The notes beneath the pieces are model-generated. The model saw only the letters and a program-made list of their open reading frames with translations. It did not search any database and was not told the DNA's origin. Source: GCA-003244245 sp050699715 (GTDB taxonomy: Bacteria; Actinomycetota; Actinomycetes; Mycobacteriales; Pseudonocardiaceae). From it: a DNA stretch of 64,000 bases. A program made the translations under genes and the position numbers. Location of the stretch: assembly GCA_050699715.1 (NCBI GenBank), contig JBOHFR010000019.1, positions 8,139-72,138 of the forward strand, read 5' to 3'. Of the stretch, positions 42,102-51,048 are shown piece by piece (positions within the stretch are counted from its first letter, which is position 1; every line of letters begins with the position of its first letter).

Positions 42102-42136
42102 GGGCCGTGCCCCCTCAGTTGCAGGGGGCACGGCCC
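42102..42136 (-). terminator. Strong hairpin just upstream of lysC
   Basis: Arms 42102-42115 (GGGCCGTGCCCCCT) and 42123-42136 pair perfectly over 14 bases with a seven-base loop. On the minus strand it follows the DUF4383 gene (ending 42153) and ends 24 bases before the lysC GTG. It should terminate the DUF4383 transcript, but a lysC promoter must then fit in 24 bases or lie upstream, which would make it a leader attenuator. Confidence 0.75.
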
Positions 42137-42152
42137 TTAGGAGGGCTGCAGC

Positions 42153-42623
42153 TTACGCGGTAGCGACTCGCCGGCCGCTCAGCACCCTCAGCAGGCCAGT
42201 ACCGAATATCAGGGTCGCCAGAGCGGTCGCCAAGTGCAGGTAGTTGTCCGGATCAGTGGGAGTGATGGCCAGCAGTGGAAGGTAACCCAGGAAACCGATC
42301 ACGGTTGCCAGCAGGTAGACGCCGGCGATAGCGATGTTCAGCCCCTCGTTCCCGGCAGCGGTAAGCGCGAACGCCCCCAGGAACCACAACAAGCCGACCG
42401 CGATGTGCACGATGTTGTGGTAGGGGTTCAGCATGAAGATCCCCAAGAAAGCACGACCGGGGATCATCTCAGTGGGGTTGTTGAAGCCGGTGGTCCAGAA
42501 CCCGATGACCCCGCCGACGAAGTAGATGCTGCCGAGAACCATCGAGGCGTTCTGCTCAAGCGGCCTCGCCGGCCTGGTCTGGATCTTGATCCCGAACTTG
42601 TCTTCTGGAGTAGCAAACGTCAT
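42153..42623 (-). CDS. DUF4383 integral membrane protein
   Basis: ATG 42623 follows GGAAGGGGACGGAC; the open frame continues to 42704 without conservation. The 156-residue protein has four TM helices (SMVLGSIYFVGGVIGFWTTG, NIVHIAVGLLWFLGAFALTA, IAIAGVYLLATVIGFLGYLP, LHLATALATLIFGTGLLRVL) and the NPYHNIVHIAVG motif, the hallmark of DUF4383 proteins. Function is unknown; members are often stress-linked. It is read toward lysC, with a terminator-like hairpin in between. 42624-42889 contains no other gene I can support. Confidence 0.85.
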   Translation of the reverse strand: MTFATPEDKFGIKIQTRPARPLEQNASMVLGSIYFVGGVIGFWTTGFNNPTEMIPGRAFLGIFMLNPYHNIVHIAVGLLWFLGAFALTAAGNEGLNIAIAGVYLLATVIGFLGYLPLLAITPTDPDNYLHLATALATLIFGTGLLRVLSGRRVATA

Positions 42624-42889
42624 GTCCGTCCCCTTCCACTCGACACCGACTGCACTCGACATCGACGACTCAACGGTGAGGTGCGCAGGCATGCGCAGCG
42701 CCACGACCTCGTGTCCCTAGGTAGGCAGTTCGGCTCGCGACGGCCCACGGTTCACCTGCTGGCCGATGCACCACCCTATCGGATGCCGAGCGCCTCCGCC
42801 GCCGGGGTGGTCGCTTGACGGTCACTCAGCGCGAGTACCATGCTGCACTCCGTGACGAAACGTTGAGCTTCTGACGGAAGTGGGCACAT

Positions 42890-43555
42890 ATGGCTGACGC
42901 TATGGCTAATCTGTGGGACGTCCTACGCCGGAGACGGGTGCTGGTCATCGTCGTCGGGGCGCTGCTGGCGGTTGGGCTCGGCACGTCCGCCGCCATGTTG
43001 GCACCTGGCTTGTTCACCCGTGGTCAGTCCGCGCAGGCGACAAAGACGGCAAATGCGACAAGTCAGGCGGACGCGGCGACCAGATTCCACCCCGCTGGCT
43101 TTAGCGAGTTCCGCAACGAGCCAGTCGGTTTCGGGCTCGCCTACCCGTCCGGCTGGACCAAGCTGAGCCCCAAGGACCCCCAAGTCCTCCTGTTACTATC
43201 GCAGGGTTCGCAGGACTCCTTCCTGGTGCGCGCCAGTGAGCTGCAAGAGCCGATAGGGCCACCGCAGATGCCGGCCGCCAGGCAGATGACGGAAAAGATC
43301 GTCACGTCCAACAAGTCGGTTCAGCTGCTCACCGACCCGAAGCAGATCGAGCTAGGCGGCTTTCCGGGTTTCTTCTACTTCTACTCCTTCAAGGATGCTG
43401 CCACGGGACAGGAGGGAACGCACTCTCACTTCTTCCTGTTCACGGGTAAGACCATGATCAGTATGGTCTTCCAGAGCCTGCCCAGGGAGCATTTCTCGGA
43501 GTCCGCTAAAACGTTTGACCAGATCGCTGGCTCCTTTCACGCGCTGAAGAAGTGA
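42890..43555 (+). CDS. Membrane-anchored extracytoplasmic protein
   Basis: The 221-residue protein has an N-terminal signal anchor (VLVIVVGALLAVGLGTSAAM) after the charged DVLRRRR, then a soluble domain of about 170 residues: VGFGLAYPSGWTKLSPKDPQ, LGGFPGFFYFYSFKDAATGQ, THSHFFLFTGKTMISMVFQS and KTFDQIAGSFHALK. This beta-rich pattern (YPSGW, then F-P-G, then F-D-x-I-x-x-S-F) matches PsbP/DUF1795-like surface proteins of unknown function. ATG 42890 is used; ATG 42902 is an alternative. It is convergent with purB, only four bases apart. Confidence 0.65.
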   Translation: MADAMANLWDVLRRRRVLVIVVGALLAVGLGTSAAMLAPGLFTRGQSAQATKTANATSQADAATRFHPAGFSEFRNEPVGFGLAYPSGWTKLSPKDPQVLLLLSQGSQDSFLVRASELQEPIGPPQMPAARQMTEKIVTSNKSVQLLTDPKQIELGGFPGFFYFYSFKDAATGQEGTHSHFFLFTGKTMISMVFQSLPREHFSESAKTFDQIAGSFHALKK

Positions 43556-43559
43556 CACG

Positions 43560-44996
43560 TCACACAATCACGCCAGGACGGTAGGTGGCGGCTTCTGGGT
43601 GGCGCGCCACCACCGCCTCGACTGCGGCGAGCACTGCGGCGAGCTGCTCGGCGGCGGCTCCGGTGAACGGTAGGCCCTGCCCAAGCCCCTCATTGAGCAG
43701 AGCGTCCAGGTCGGTCCGGTCCCAAGGCAGTCTGTCGTCATCGGCCAGCCGCTCGAGCAGGTCGTTGCCAGCGTCTTTCTCCCGCATCGCCAGCGCCACC
43801 GCCACGGCGTGCTCCCTGATCACCGCGTGCGCGCTCTCCCGTCCCATCCCGGCGCGCACCGCCGCGAGGAGCACCTTGGTGGTGGCCAGGAAGGGCACAT
43901 AGCGCTCCAGCTCTCGCTCGATCATCGCCGGGTAGGCGCCGAACTCCTCGAGCACCGTCAGGAAGGTCTCGATCAGCCCGTCGAAGGCGAAGAACGCGTC
44001 GGGCAGCGCAACCCGGCGGACCACGGAGTCCGACACGTCGCCCTCGTTCCACTGTGAGCCGGACAGCTCGGCCACCATGGAGGCGTACCCACGAAGCACC
44101 ACGGCCAAGCCATGGACGCGTTCACAGGAGCGGGTGTTCATCTTGTGCGGCATGGCACTGGAGCCGACCTGGCCCGGCTGGAAGCCCTCAGTCACCAGTT
44201 CGTGACCGGCCATCAGCCGGATCGTGGTCGCCAGCGACGACGGCGCGGCGGCCAGCTGCACCAGGGCGCCGAGGACCTCATGGTCCAGCGATCGCGGATA
44301 AACTTGCCCGACGCTGGTGAGCACCCGGGGAAAGCCCAGGTGTTCAGCCACCCGCTGCTCCAGCGCCGCCAGTGTGCACGGATCCCCGCCAAGAAGGTCC
44401 AGCATGTCTTGAGCGGTACCCATCGGACCCTTGATTCCGCGTAGCGGGTAGCGGGCCAGCAGCTCCTCGAGCCGGGCGAAGGCCACCAGCAGCTCGTCAG
44501 CCGCGCTGGCGAACCGCTTGCCCAGCGTGGTGGCTTGGGCCGCGACGTTGTGGCTGCGCCCGACCATCACCAACTCGGCATACTCGGCGGCGCGGCCCGC
44601 CAACCGAGCGAGCAGCGCGACGCAGCGGTCCCGCACGTGCTCCAGCGAGCGCCGGATCTGAAGCTGCTCGACGTTCTCCGTGATGTCCCGCGACGTCAGC
44701 CCCTGGTGGATCGCCTGATGACCGGCCAGCGCGTTGAACTCCTCAATGCGCGCCTTGACGTCGTGCCGGGTCACCCGTTCCCGCGCCACGATCGATTCCA
44801 GGTCGACCGTGCCCGCGACTCGCTGGTAGTCCTCGAGTACCTGCTTGCCGACCGGCACTCCCAGATCGGCCAGATCGGCCTGGCCACGCAGAACCGCGAG
44901 CCACAGTTGTCGCTCAAGCACCACCTTGTGCTCGGGCGACCACAGCCGGACCAGTTCACCGGAGGCGTACCGCGTTGCCAGTACGTTGGGGATCAC
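43560..44996 (-). CDS. purB: Adenylosuccinate lyase
   Basis: The 478-residue protein has fumarase/aspartase-superfamily motifs: NVLATRYASGELVRLWSPEH, VGRSHNVAAQATTLGKRFA (catalytic His region), IKGPMGTAQDMLDLL and the signature GSSAMPHKMNTRSCERVHG with the catalytic Ser loop. It cleaves adenylosuccinate to AMP and fumarate and SAICAR to AICAR in purine synthesis. It is slightly longer at the C-terminus than compact PurB. It lies near purD and purA in this window, though not in one operon. ATG start is near-terminal with the conserved N-terminus. Confidence 0.95.
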   Translation of the reverse strand: MIPNVLATRYASGELVRLWSPEHKVVLERQLWLAVLRGQADLADLGVPVGKQVLEDYQRVAGTVDLESIVARERVTRHDVKARIEEFNALAGHQAIHQGLTSRDITENVEQLQIRRSLEHVRDRCVALLARLAGRAAEYAELVMVGRSHNVAAQATTLGKRFASAADELLVAFARLEELLARYPLRGIKGPMGTAQDMLDLLGGDPCTLAALEQRVAEHLGFPRVLTSVGQVYPRSLDHEVLGALVQLAAAPSSLATTIRLMAGHELVTEGFQPGQVGSSAMPHKMNTRSCERVHGLAVVLRGYASMVAELSGSQWNEGDVSDSVVRRVALPDAFFAFDGLIETFLTVLEEFGAYPAMIERELERYVPFLATTKVLLAAVRAGMGRESAHAVIREHAVAVALAMREKDAGNDLLERLADDDRLPWDRTDLDALLNEGLGQGLPFTGAAAEQLAAVLAAVEAVVARHPEAATYRPGVIV

Positions 44997-45029
44997 TCAA
45001 GCCAGCTTACGACCGCCGGTCGCCCGAAC

Positions 45030-45587
45030 TCAGTCGGCTGGGGTGGCCTTCTGCGCCTGCGCCAGCGCGTCGATCACCATCTCCAGCCAGCGCAGGCTGC
45101 GACGGTAACTCTCGGTGTCCTGGGCTGAGGGCGCCGGTGGCAGAATGCGCTCCGGTGAACCGGTGATACTGACCCGGCCGGAGACATCCAGCACAACATG
45201 CAGGGTCTCCAGCATCCAGCCCCACTCGGCGGCGGACGGGTAACCCTGACCGGGGAGCTGGACCACGCCGCCGTAGCGGGGCAGCGTGCCGAGCACCTGG
45301 GTCAGGCTGTGCTCTAAGTCATGCAGGACCCAGCCTTCCCAGAGCTGACGGACCGGACCGGTCTCCTTCGTGCCGCACCAGTAGTCCACAACGTAGGCAA
45401 GCCGACCGTCGATGGTGCCGACGGGTACCGGCAGTCCAGTGACCTGGGCCAGCGGGTCGTCGGTGCAACCAGCGAGTTGCCAGCGCACCAGCTCACGCAG
45501 CCAAGACCACTGTTCACGCAAGAAGCGAACCCCTTCCGGCGACAGCGTCAGCAGCAGTTGCTCGCCTTGGCGGTCGCAAATGACCAT
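45030..45587 (-). CDS. Uncharacterised conserved protein near purBD
   Basis: From ATG 45587 the 185-residue protein reads MVICDRQGEQLLLTLSPEGV, RFLREQWSWLRELVRWQLAG and later WVLHDLEHSLTQVLGTLPRY, with a C-terminal helix. It looks like a real soluble alpha/beta protein but I do not recognise the family. GAGGGGAG upstream is somewhat far from the ATG (about 13 bases); the open frame to 45821 overlaps the purD 3' end and is not conserved. It lies 49 bases downstream of purD on the same strand and 33 upstream of purB, so all three could be one transcript. Confidence 0.6.
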   Translation of the reverse strand: MVICDRQGEQLLLTLSPEGVRFLREQWSWLRELVRWQLAGCTDDPLAQVTGLPVPVGTIDGRLAYVVDYWCGTKETGPVRQLWEGWVLHDLEHSLTQVLGTLPRYGGVVQLPGQGYPSAAEWGWMLETLHVVLDVSGRVSITGSPERILPPAPSAQDTESYRRSLRWLEMVIDALAQAQKATPAD

Positions 45588-45636
45588 CGTCTTGCTCAGC
45601 TCCCCTCCCGCGAATGATCGTCGGGAGGTTATCGCG

Positions 45637-46905
45637 TCAACCACCCGCGGACAGGTCATTGTCGCGGCGCGTCGCGAGCGAGCCGATATCATTTCGGTAA
45701 TGCCCGCCCGGCAGGTGAACCCGCTCGACGCGCTGGTAGGCCTGCGCGCGCGCGGCAGCGAGATCAACGCCGATCCCCACCACGGACAGCACCCGCCCAC
45801 CGGCCGACACGACGACCCCATCGTCGCGGCGGCGGGTGCCCGCGTGTAGTATTCCCTCGCCCGCCGCCCCGGTGATCACATCTCCGGTTCGCGGGGTGTC
45901 GGGATATCCCTGCGCGGCCAGCACGACGACCACTGCGGCGCCCGGGTTCCACCGCAGCGGCGGCTGCTGGGCCAGCGCACCGGTTGCCGTGGCGCTCAGC
46001 AGTCCAGCCAGTGGCGTGCGCAACAGCGCCAGCAGGACCTGGGTCTCCGGGTCGCCGAAGCGGCAGTTGAACTCGATCACCTGCGGGCCAGCGGGAGTCA
46101 ATGCCAGACCGGCATACAGCAGCCCGCAGAACGGAACGCCGCGCCGGGCCAGCTCATCCACCACTGGCTGCCCGATCCGTGCCGTGACGTCGAGGGCTAG
46201 CTGCTCAGGGGCCCACGGCAGCGGGGCGTAGGCACCCATCCCGCCGGTGTTCGGGCCGACGTCCCCTTCGCCGACTCGCTTGAAATCCTGTGCGGGCAAC
46301 AATGGCAGCACCGTGCGGCCGCTGTCGACCAGGAAGAACAGTGAGACCTCCGGGCCGTCCAGGTAGTCCTCCATCAGCACCGGGTGGCCGCTGTCCAGCA
46401 GGGTCAGCGCGTGCACCCTGGCCACTTCCCGATCCCCGGTGACCACGACTCCCTTACCGGCGGCCAGCCGGTCGTCCTTGACCACCCAGGGTGCCTCGAA
46501 GTGGCTCAGCGCGGCGTCCAGCCGGCCCGGGTTGTCCACCAGCTCGCTGCGGGCGGTGGGCACCCCTGCGGCGCTCATCACGTCCTTGGCGAACGCCTTG
46601 GATCCCTCGATCCGCGCCGCGCCAGCGGAGGGACCGAAGCACGCGATGCCGGCTGCGCGCACGGCGTCGGCCGCCCCAGCCACCAGCGGCACCTCGGGAC
46701 CAATCACCACCAGGTCGGCCGACCATGACCTCGCCAGCTCCGCGACCGCGACCGGATCGGTGACGTTGATAACGGACTGTTCGGCCAGGGCCGCGGTGCC
46801 GGCGTTACCTGGCGCACAGGCCAGCGCGGTGACCGTCGGGTCGCCGGACAGGGCAAGCACCAGGGCGTGCTCACGGGCGCCGGCGCCGATCACGAGGATT
46901 CGCAC
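45637..46905 (-). CDS. purD: Phosphoribosylamine-glycine ligase
   Basis: The GTG at 46905 begins VRILVIGAGAREHALVLALS, the start of the family. ATP-grasp motifs follow: GPSAGAARIEGSKAFAKDVM, WVVKDDRLAAGKGVVV, DFKRVGEGDVGPNTGGMGAY and VIEFNCRFGDPETQVLL (metal and ATP site). It forms GAR from phosphoribosylamine, glycine and ATP in de novo purine synthesis. The 422-residue length is normal. No ribosome site is strong; an upstream in-frame ATG at 46941 is less likely as it lacks conservation. Confidence 0.95.
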   Translation of the reverse strand: MRILVIGAGAREHALVLALSGDPTVTALACAPGNAGTAALAEQSVINVTDPVAVAELARSWSADLVVIGPEVPLVAGAADAVRAAGIACFGPSAGAARIEGSKAFAKDVMSAAGVPTARSELVDNPGRLDAALSHFEAPWVVKDDRLAAGKGVVVTGDREVARVHALTLLDSGHPVLMEDYLDGPEVSLFFLVDSGRTVLPLLPAQDFKRVGEGDVGPNTGGMGAYAPLPWAPEQLALDVTARIGQPVVDELARRGVPFCGLLYAGLALTPAGPQVIEFNCRFGDPETQVLLALLRTPLAGLLSATATGALAQQPPLRWNPGAAVVVVLAAQGYPDTPRTGDVITGAAGEGILHAGTRRRDDGVVVSAGGRVLSVVGIGVDLAAARAQAYQRVERVHLPGGHYRNDIGSLATRRDNDLSAGG

Positions 46906-47064
46906 GGTGCGTAGGTTAGGCGACGCTGACCTACACCACACCCTCTATATCTGTGTCAAGAGGCTACCCACGGTTTTCACCCAAAGAGGCGTCTCGCGAA
47001 TCGTAGGTAGCACGTACCTTCGGGTGGTCAGGCAACGACCTCAACGACACCGGAGGTTCACCCC

Positions 47065-47286
47065 ATGTTCGACATCACCACCGCCCAGCCACTCGCCACC
47101 TTCTGCCCCACCAACTGTGGTTGCGGAGACCCCGCTTGCCCGCAACTGTTCGTCGACGACGCCGCCCCGCCCGAGCAGCGCGTCGTGCTCACCGACGACT
47201 TTGGCTCCCGGGTCCGGATGAGCGCCGCGCAGTTCGGCGACCTGCTCGCCCAAGCCAAGAGTGGATCCCTGGACAGCGTCATCTGA
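47065..47286 (+). CDS. Small Cys-containing protein, 73 residues
   Basis: ATG 47065 follows CGGAGGTTCACCCC, a good ribosome site. The product has CPTNCGCGDPACPQL (C-x3-C-x-C-x4-C), which could bind a metal or cluster, then VVLTDDFGSRVRMSAAQFGD and a helical end. It looks like a conserved actinobacterial small protein that I remember only as hypothetical. A short inverted repeat AGGTA-N5-TACCT lies at 47005-47019 upstream and might be an operator. Confidence 0.6.
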   Translation: MFDITTAQPLATFCPTNCGCGDPACPQLFVDDAAPPEQRVVLTDDFGSRVRMSAAQFGDLLAQAKSGSLDSVI

Positions 47287-47414
47287 TCCGCACCACCGAA
47301 GACGTTCCCGAACCCAACAGCCATAGAACTTTCCCGCTCCCCGCGAACAGTTCTCCTGGTTGTTGGGGTCGGGACGTCGGGAGCGGTGCACCAGAGGGCG
47401 GTGCGCCAGGGGGC

Positions 47415-47678
47415 TCAGACCAGGCGGTGGTCCCGGTAGCACCAGCGCCAGGTCTCGCCCGGCTCAGCGGAGCGCATCACCGGGTGGTCGCTGCGGTAAT
47501 AGTGCACGGTGGCGTGCCGGTGCGGGCTGGAATCGCAGCAGGCGACATGTCCACAGATCAGGCACATCCGGAGATGCGCCCACACGGACTCGCCGAGCTC
47601 GGTGCAGTCGACGCAGGCCGCCGGCTCCGGTGGCTCGGGCGCCGGGTCGGGTAGCTGAGGCACGTGTTCACAGGTCAT
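47415..47678 (-). CDS. UBP-type zinc-finger protein
   Basis: From ATG 47678 the 87-residue protein (MTCEHVPQLPDP) is a stand-alone ZnF-UBP domain: CVDCTELGESVWAHLRMCLI, CGHVACCDSSPHRHATVHYY and HPVMRSAEPGETWRWCYRDH. The Cys/His spacing and the closing W-x-W-C-Y motif are diagnostic of ubiquitin-hydrolase-type zinc fingers. In bacteria such small proteins are common next to ion antiporters and thioredoxin-like genes; here the divergent neighbour is a CPA1 antiporter whose ATG lies 31 bases away. Role in bacteria is unknown. Confidence 0.88.
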   Translation of the reverse strand: MTCEHVPQLPDPAPEPPEPAACVDCTELGESVWAHLRMCLICGHVACCDSSPHRHATVHYYRSDHPVMRSAEPGETWRWCYRDHRLV

Positions 47679-47709
47679 ATTTGGCTGGCTCCCAGTGCAT
47701 CCTGGCCTC

Positions 47710-49299
47710 ATGGATGGTATGCCGCTGATCTTGCTCGTGCTCGGCGCGCTGGGGGTGACCGCCGTGAGTCGCCGGTTGCGCCTGCCCGCACCGCTCACGC
47801 TAGTCGTTTCCGGATTGGCCATCTCGGCGATACCCGGAATCCCGGACTACCAGCTCGACCCGAAGCTGGTGCTGTACGGGATCCTCCCGCCGCTGCTGTA
47901 CTCCGCCGCGCTGGACAGCTCGGCCATCCGGATCAGGGCGAACATCCGGTCGATCGCGTTGCTCGCCGTCGGGTTGGTGCTGTTCAGCACCGGGTGCGTC
48001 GGGCTGGTCGCCTGGTGGCTAGTGCCCGGCCTGCCGTTGGGCGCGGCGCTGGCGTTCGCGGCCGTCGTCGCCCCACCGGACGCGGTAGCTGCGGTGTCCA
48101 TCGGGCGGCGTCTGGGGCTGCCCCGCCGGGTGATGACGGTGCTTGCCGGGGAGAGCCTGTTCAACGATGCCACCGCGCTCACCGCGTTGCGGGTTGCGGT
48201 GGGCGCAGGCGTCGGGAGCCGTTTCTCACTGGCCGCTGAGCTGGGCGGGTTTCTGCTCACCGCCACCGGTGGCGTGGTGTTGGGTGCGGTGCTCGGCCGG
48301 GTGGTGCACCAGGCGCGGCTGCGATTGCGCGACCCCAGGTTGGAGAGCGCTCTGGGCCTGGTGGTGCCGTTCGCCGCGTACGCGCTGGCCGAGGAGATGC
48401 ACGTGTCCGGGGTACTCGCGGTGGTGATGGCTGGGCTGTACCTGGGTCACCACGCCCCCCAGGCCGGTTATGCCACCCGGCTGCAGGACAAGGCGGTATG
48501 GCAGGCTGCGGACACCGTGCTCGAGGCGTTCGTCTTCGCCCTGATCGGGCTACAACTGCCAGCGGTGCTGCGTGGCGTGTCGGGCGACATCCGCCCGCTG
48601 CTGGTCGCCGCCGCCGCGGTGATCGTGACGGTGGTGCTGGCCAGGGTAGCGTGGGTGTTCCCGGCGACCTACCTGCCTAGGGTGCTGTTCGCCGGGCTGG
48701 CGGCGCGGGACCCGGCGCCGCCGTGGCAGGTTCCCTCGGTGATCTCCTGGGCTGGGATGCGCGGGGTGGTCACCCTGGCCGCGGCCTCGACGATCCCGAG
48801 GGTCACCAACTCCGGCGCCCCGTTCCCGGGCCGGCCCGAGATCATCTTTCTGGCGTTCTGCGTCACGGTCGCAACCCTGCTGCTACACGGCCTCACCCTG
48901 CCCTGGGTGATCCGCCATCTTGGGGGCGAGGGGCGCCTTGGGGGCGGGGGGCAGGAGTCGCACCAGGATGCGCTGGCCGAAGCGGATGCGATCCACGCCG
49001 CGACGCAGGCCGCCCTGGAGCGGCTGGAGAGCGCCTCGAACGGGGTCCCCGAGGCGGTGACCACTCGATTACGGAAGGTTGCTGAGCACCGTAGCCACAG
49101 CGTCTGGGAGCGGCTTGGCCGTCCAGAGACCGAACTGGGTGAGGCGCCCAGCGTCATCTACCGGCGGTTACGGCTGGAGATGCTCGCCGCCGAGCGCGAA
49201 ACGCTGGTGGGCCTACGCGACACCGGCCGCATCAACGACGAAGTACTCTCCCGAACCCTGCACGAGCTCGATCTGGAAGAAGCCATGCTGAGCCGTTAA
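47710..49299 (+). CDS. CPA1-type Na+/H+ antiporter
   Basis: The 529-residue protein has about 12 TM helices. The transport core shows LPPLLYSAALDSSAIRIRAN, AFAAVVAPPDAVAAVSIGRR (the P-P-D-A-V/T motif with the ion-binding Asp), VLAGESLFNDATALTALRVA (N-D motif) and SWAGMRGVVTLAAASTIPR. The soluble C-terminus of about 120 residues is helical and regulatory. It exchanges Na+ (or K+) for H+ across the membrane. Start ATG 47710 is chosen for the hydrophobic opening; ATG 47695 is upstream. It diverges from the UBP zinc-finger gene, a frequent pairing. Confidence 0.9.
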   Translation: MDGMPLILLVLGALGVTAVSRRLRLPAPLTLVVSGLAISAIPGIPDYQLDPKLVLYGILPPLLYSAALDSSAIRIRANIRSIALLAVGLVLFSTGCVGLVAWWLVPGLPLGAALAFAAVVAPPDAVAAVSIGRRLGLPRRVMTVLAGESLFNDATALTALRVAVGAGVGSRFSLAAELGGFLLTATGGVVLGAVLGRVVHQARLRLRDPRLESALGLVVPFAAYALAEEMHVSGVLAVVMAGLYLGHHAPQAGYATRLQDKAVWQAADTVLEAFVFALIGLQLPAVLRGVSGDIRPLLVAAAAVIVTVVLARVAWVFPATYLPRVLFAGLAARDPAPPWQVPSVISWAGMRGVVTLAAASTIPRVTNSGAPFPGRPEIIFLAFCVTVATLLLHGLTLPWVIRHLGGEGRLGGGGQESHQDALAEADAIHAATQAALERLESASNGVPEAVTTRLRKVAEHRSHSVWERLGRPETELGEAPSVIYRRLRLEMLAAERETLVGLRDTGRINDEVLSRTLHELDLEEAMLSR

Positions 49300-49615
49300 A
49301 CGTGCTGGTTTGTTCCCTCGGGTGGTCCCGCAGCGCCAAAGGGCACCTGATGTCGGGGGCCGGGGCTCACACGCAAGCTAGCGATCGTTGCTGTGGCTTG
49401 CGCCCGCCAGGGTGATGGGGTTGTGACGGCGGCCCGGCACCAGGTGCACAACGAACATTGGCAGCTGTGACCGACGTGACGCTAGGGAATTTCCCGCGCG
49501 GGTTGTGGGGCTGTCAATGTGGTCGTCACCTCCTTAGGGTTGGCACATATCGACCGGCGAGTTCGACTGACCGTCGCGGCAAGTTTCTCGATCGGCAGAG
49601 GATCATCCCGTGTCG
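49300..49615. other. Intergenic region without supported gene
   Basis: Between the antiporter and purA (convergent) no ORF with coding character or ribosome site was found on either strand, and no hairpin strong enough to call. It should contain the terminators for both genes. Confidence 0.5.
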
Positions 49616-50899
49616 CTACAGCGCGCGAAGCTCGATTGTCTGGTCCCGGCCGGGTCCCACCCCGATGGCTGAGATACGGGCTCTACAGAGTTCCTCGACT
49701 CGCGTCACGTAGGACCGGGCGTTGGGTGGCAGCTCGTCGAGGGTGCGGCAGTGGGACAGGTCCTCCCACCAGCCGGGCAGCTCCTCATACACCGGGATCG
49801 CGTGGTGCAGCTCAGTCTGGGTCATCGGCATCTCCTCGGTGCGCGTGCCGTCGACCTGGTAGGCCACACAGACCGGCACCGTGTTCAGGCCGGAGAGCAC
49901 GTCGAGCTTGGTCAGGAAGAAATCGGTGATCCCGTTCACCCGTGCGGCGTAGCGCCCGATCACCGCGTCGAACCAGCCGACCCGCCGGGCTCGCCCGGTG
50001 GTGACCCCGATCTCCCCGCCAGTCTTGCGCAGCCGCTCGCCCATGGCGTCGTGCAACTCGGTGGGGAACGGGCCCGAGCCGACCCGGGTGGTGTAGGCCT
50101 TGAGGATCCCCACCACGGAGGTGATCCTCGTTGGGCCAATGCCCGACCCGGCGCAGGCGCCACCCGCCGTCGGGTTCGACGAGGTGACGAAGGGGTAGGT
50201 GCCGTGGTCGACGTCGAGCAGGGTGCCTTGGCTGCCCTCCAGCAGCACCGTCTCGCCGCGCCGCAGCGCTTGGTCGAGGATCAGCCGGGTGTCAACGATG
50301 CGGTGCGCGAAGTGCGCGCCCTGGTCGAGCACGGTGTCCACCACCTGCTCGGCGTCCAGCGCACGCCGGTTGTAGACCTTGACCAGGACCTGGTTCTTGA
50401 ACTCCAGCGCGGCCTCAACCTTCTGCCGCAGGATCTTCTCGTCCAGCAGGTCCTGGGCCCGGACCCCAACCCGGGCCACCTTGTCCTGATAAGCGGGCCC
50501 AATGCCGCGCCCGGTGGTGCCGATCTTGGCTTTGCCCAGGTAGCGCTCGGTGACCCGGTCTATCGCCACGTGATAAGGCATGATCAAGTGAGTGTCGGCG
50601 GAGATCAGCAGCCGGTCGGTGTCCACGCCCCGGGCGTGCAGGCCGGCCAGCTCGTCGAGCAACACACCGGGGTCCACCACCACGCCATTGCCGATGACGT
50701 TGGTCACGCCCGGGGTGAGGATGCCCGATGGGATGAGGTGCAGCGCGAAGTTCTGCCCGTCGGGCAGCACCACGGTGTGGCCCGCGTTGTTGCCCCCCTG
50801 ATAGCGCACCACCCACTGGACCCGTTCGCCGAGCAGGTCGGTGGCCTTGCCTTTGCCCTCGTCGCCCCACTGGGCACCGATGAGCACGATCGCCGGCAT
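49616..50899 (-). CDS. purA: Adenylosuccinate synthetase
   Basis: From ATG 50899 the 427-residue enzyme begins PAIVLIGAQWGDEGKGKATD (GTP-binding signature Q-W-G-D-E-G-K-G-K), then VRYQGGNNAGHTVV, GRGIGPAYQDKVARVGVR, LLEGSQGTLLDVDHGTYPFV and TGRARRVGWFDAVIGRYAAR. It joins IMP and aspartate using GTP to form adenylosuccinate, the substrate of PurB encoded at 43560. Length is typical. Monocistronic, divergent from the 51049 gene. Confidence 0.97.
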   Translation of the reverse strand: MPAIVLIGAQWGDEGKGKATDLLGERVQWVVRYQGGNNAGHTVVLPDGQNFALHLIPSGILTPGVTNVIGNGVVVDPGVLLDELAGLHARGVDTDRLLISADTHLIMPYHVAIDRVTERYLGKAKIGTTGRGIGPAYQDKVARVGVRAQDLLDEKILRQKVEAALEFKNQVLVKVYNRRALDAEQVVDTVLDQGAHFAHRIVDTRLILDQALRRGETVLLEGSQGTLLDVDHGTYPFVTSSNPTAGGACAGSGIGPTRITSVVGILKAYTTRVGSGPFPTELHDAMGERLRKTGGEIGVTTGRARRVGWFDAVIGRYAARVNGITDFFLTKLDVLSGLNTVPVCVAYQVDGTRTEEMPMTQTELHHAIPVYEELPGWWEDLSHCRTLDELPPNARSYVTRVEELCRARISAIGVGPGRDQTIELRAL

Positions 50900-51048
50900 G
50901 TGGTACTCCAACAGGTGGGATTCGCCGCGCTGGTGCGTCGAGGCGAGCGTAGCCCCAGGAGGTGGGTGTGGTTGGTGCTGTGGTGCTGAGTTGCGGGTCC
51001 GCCCGGTGGCCCGGTGCTGCCCGGTGGCCCGGTGCTAGGGGCCTCGCG

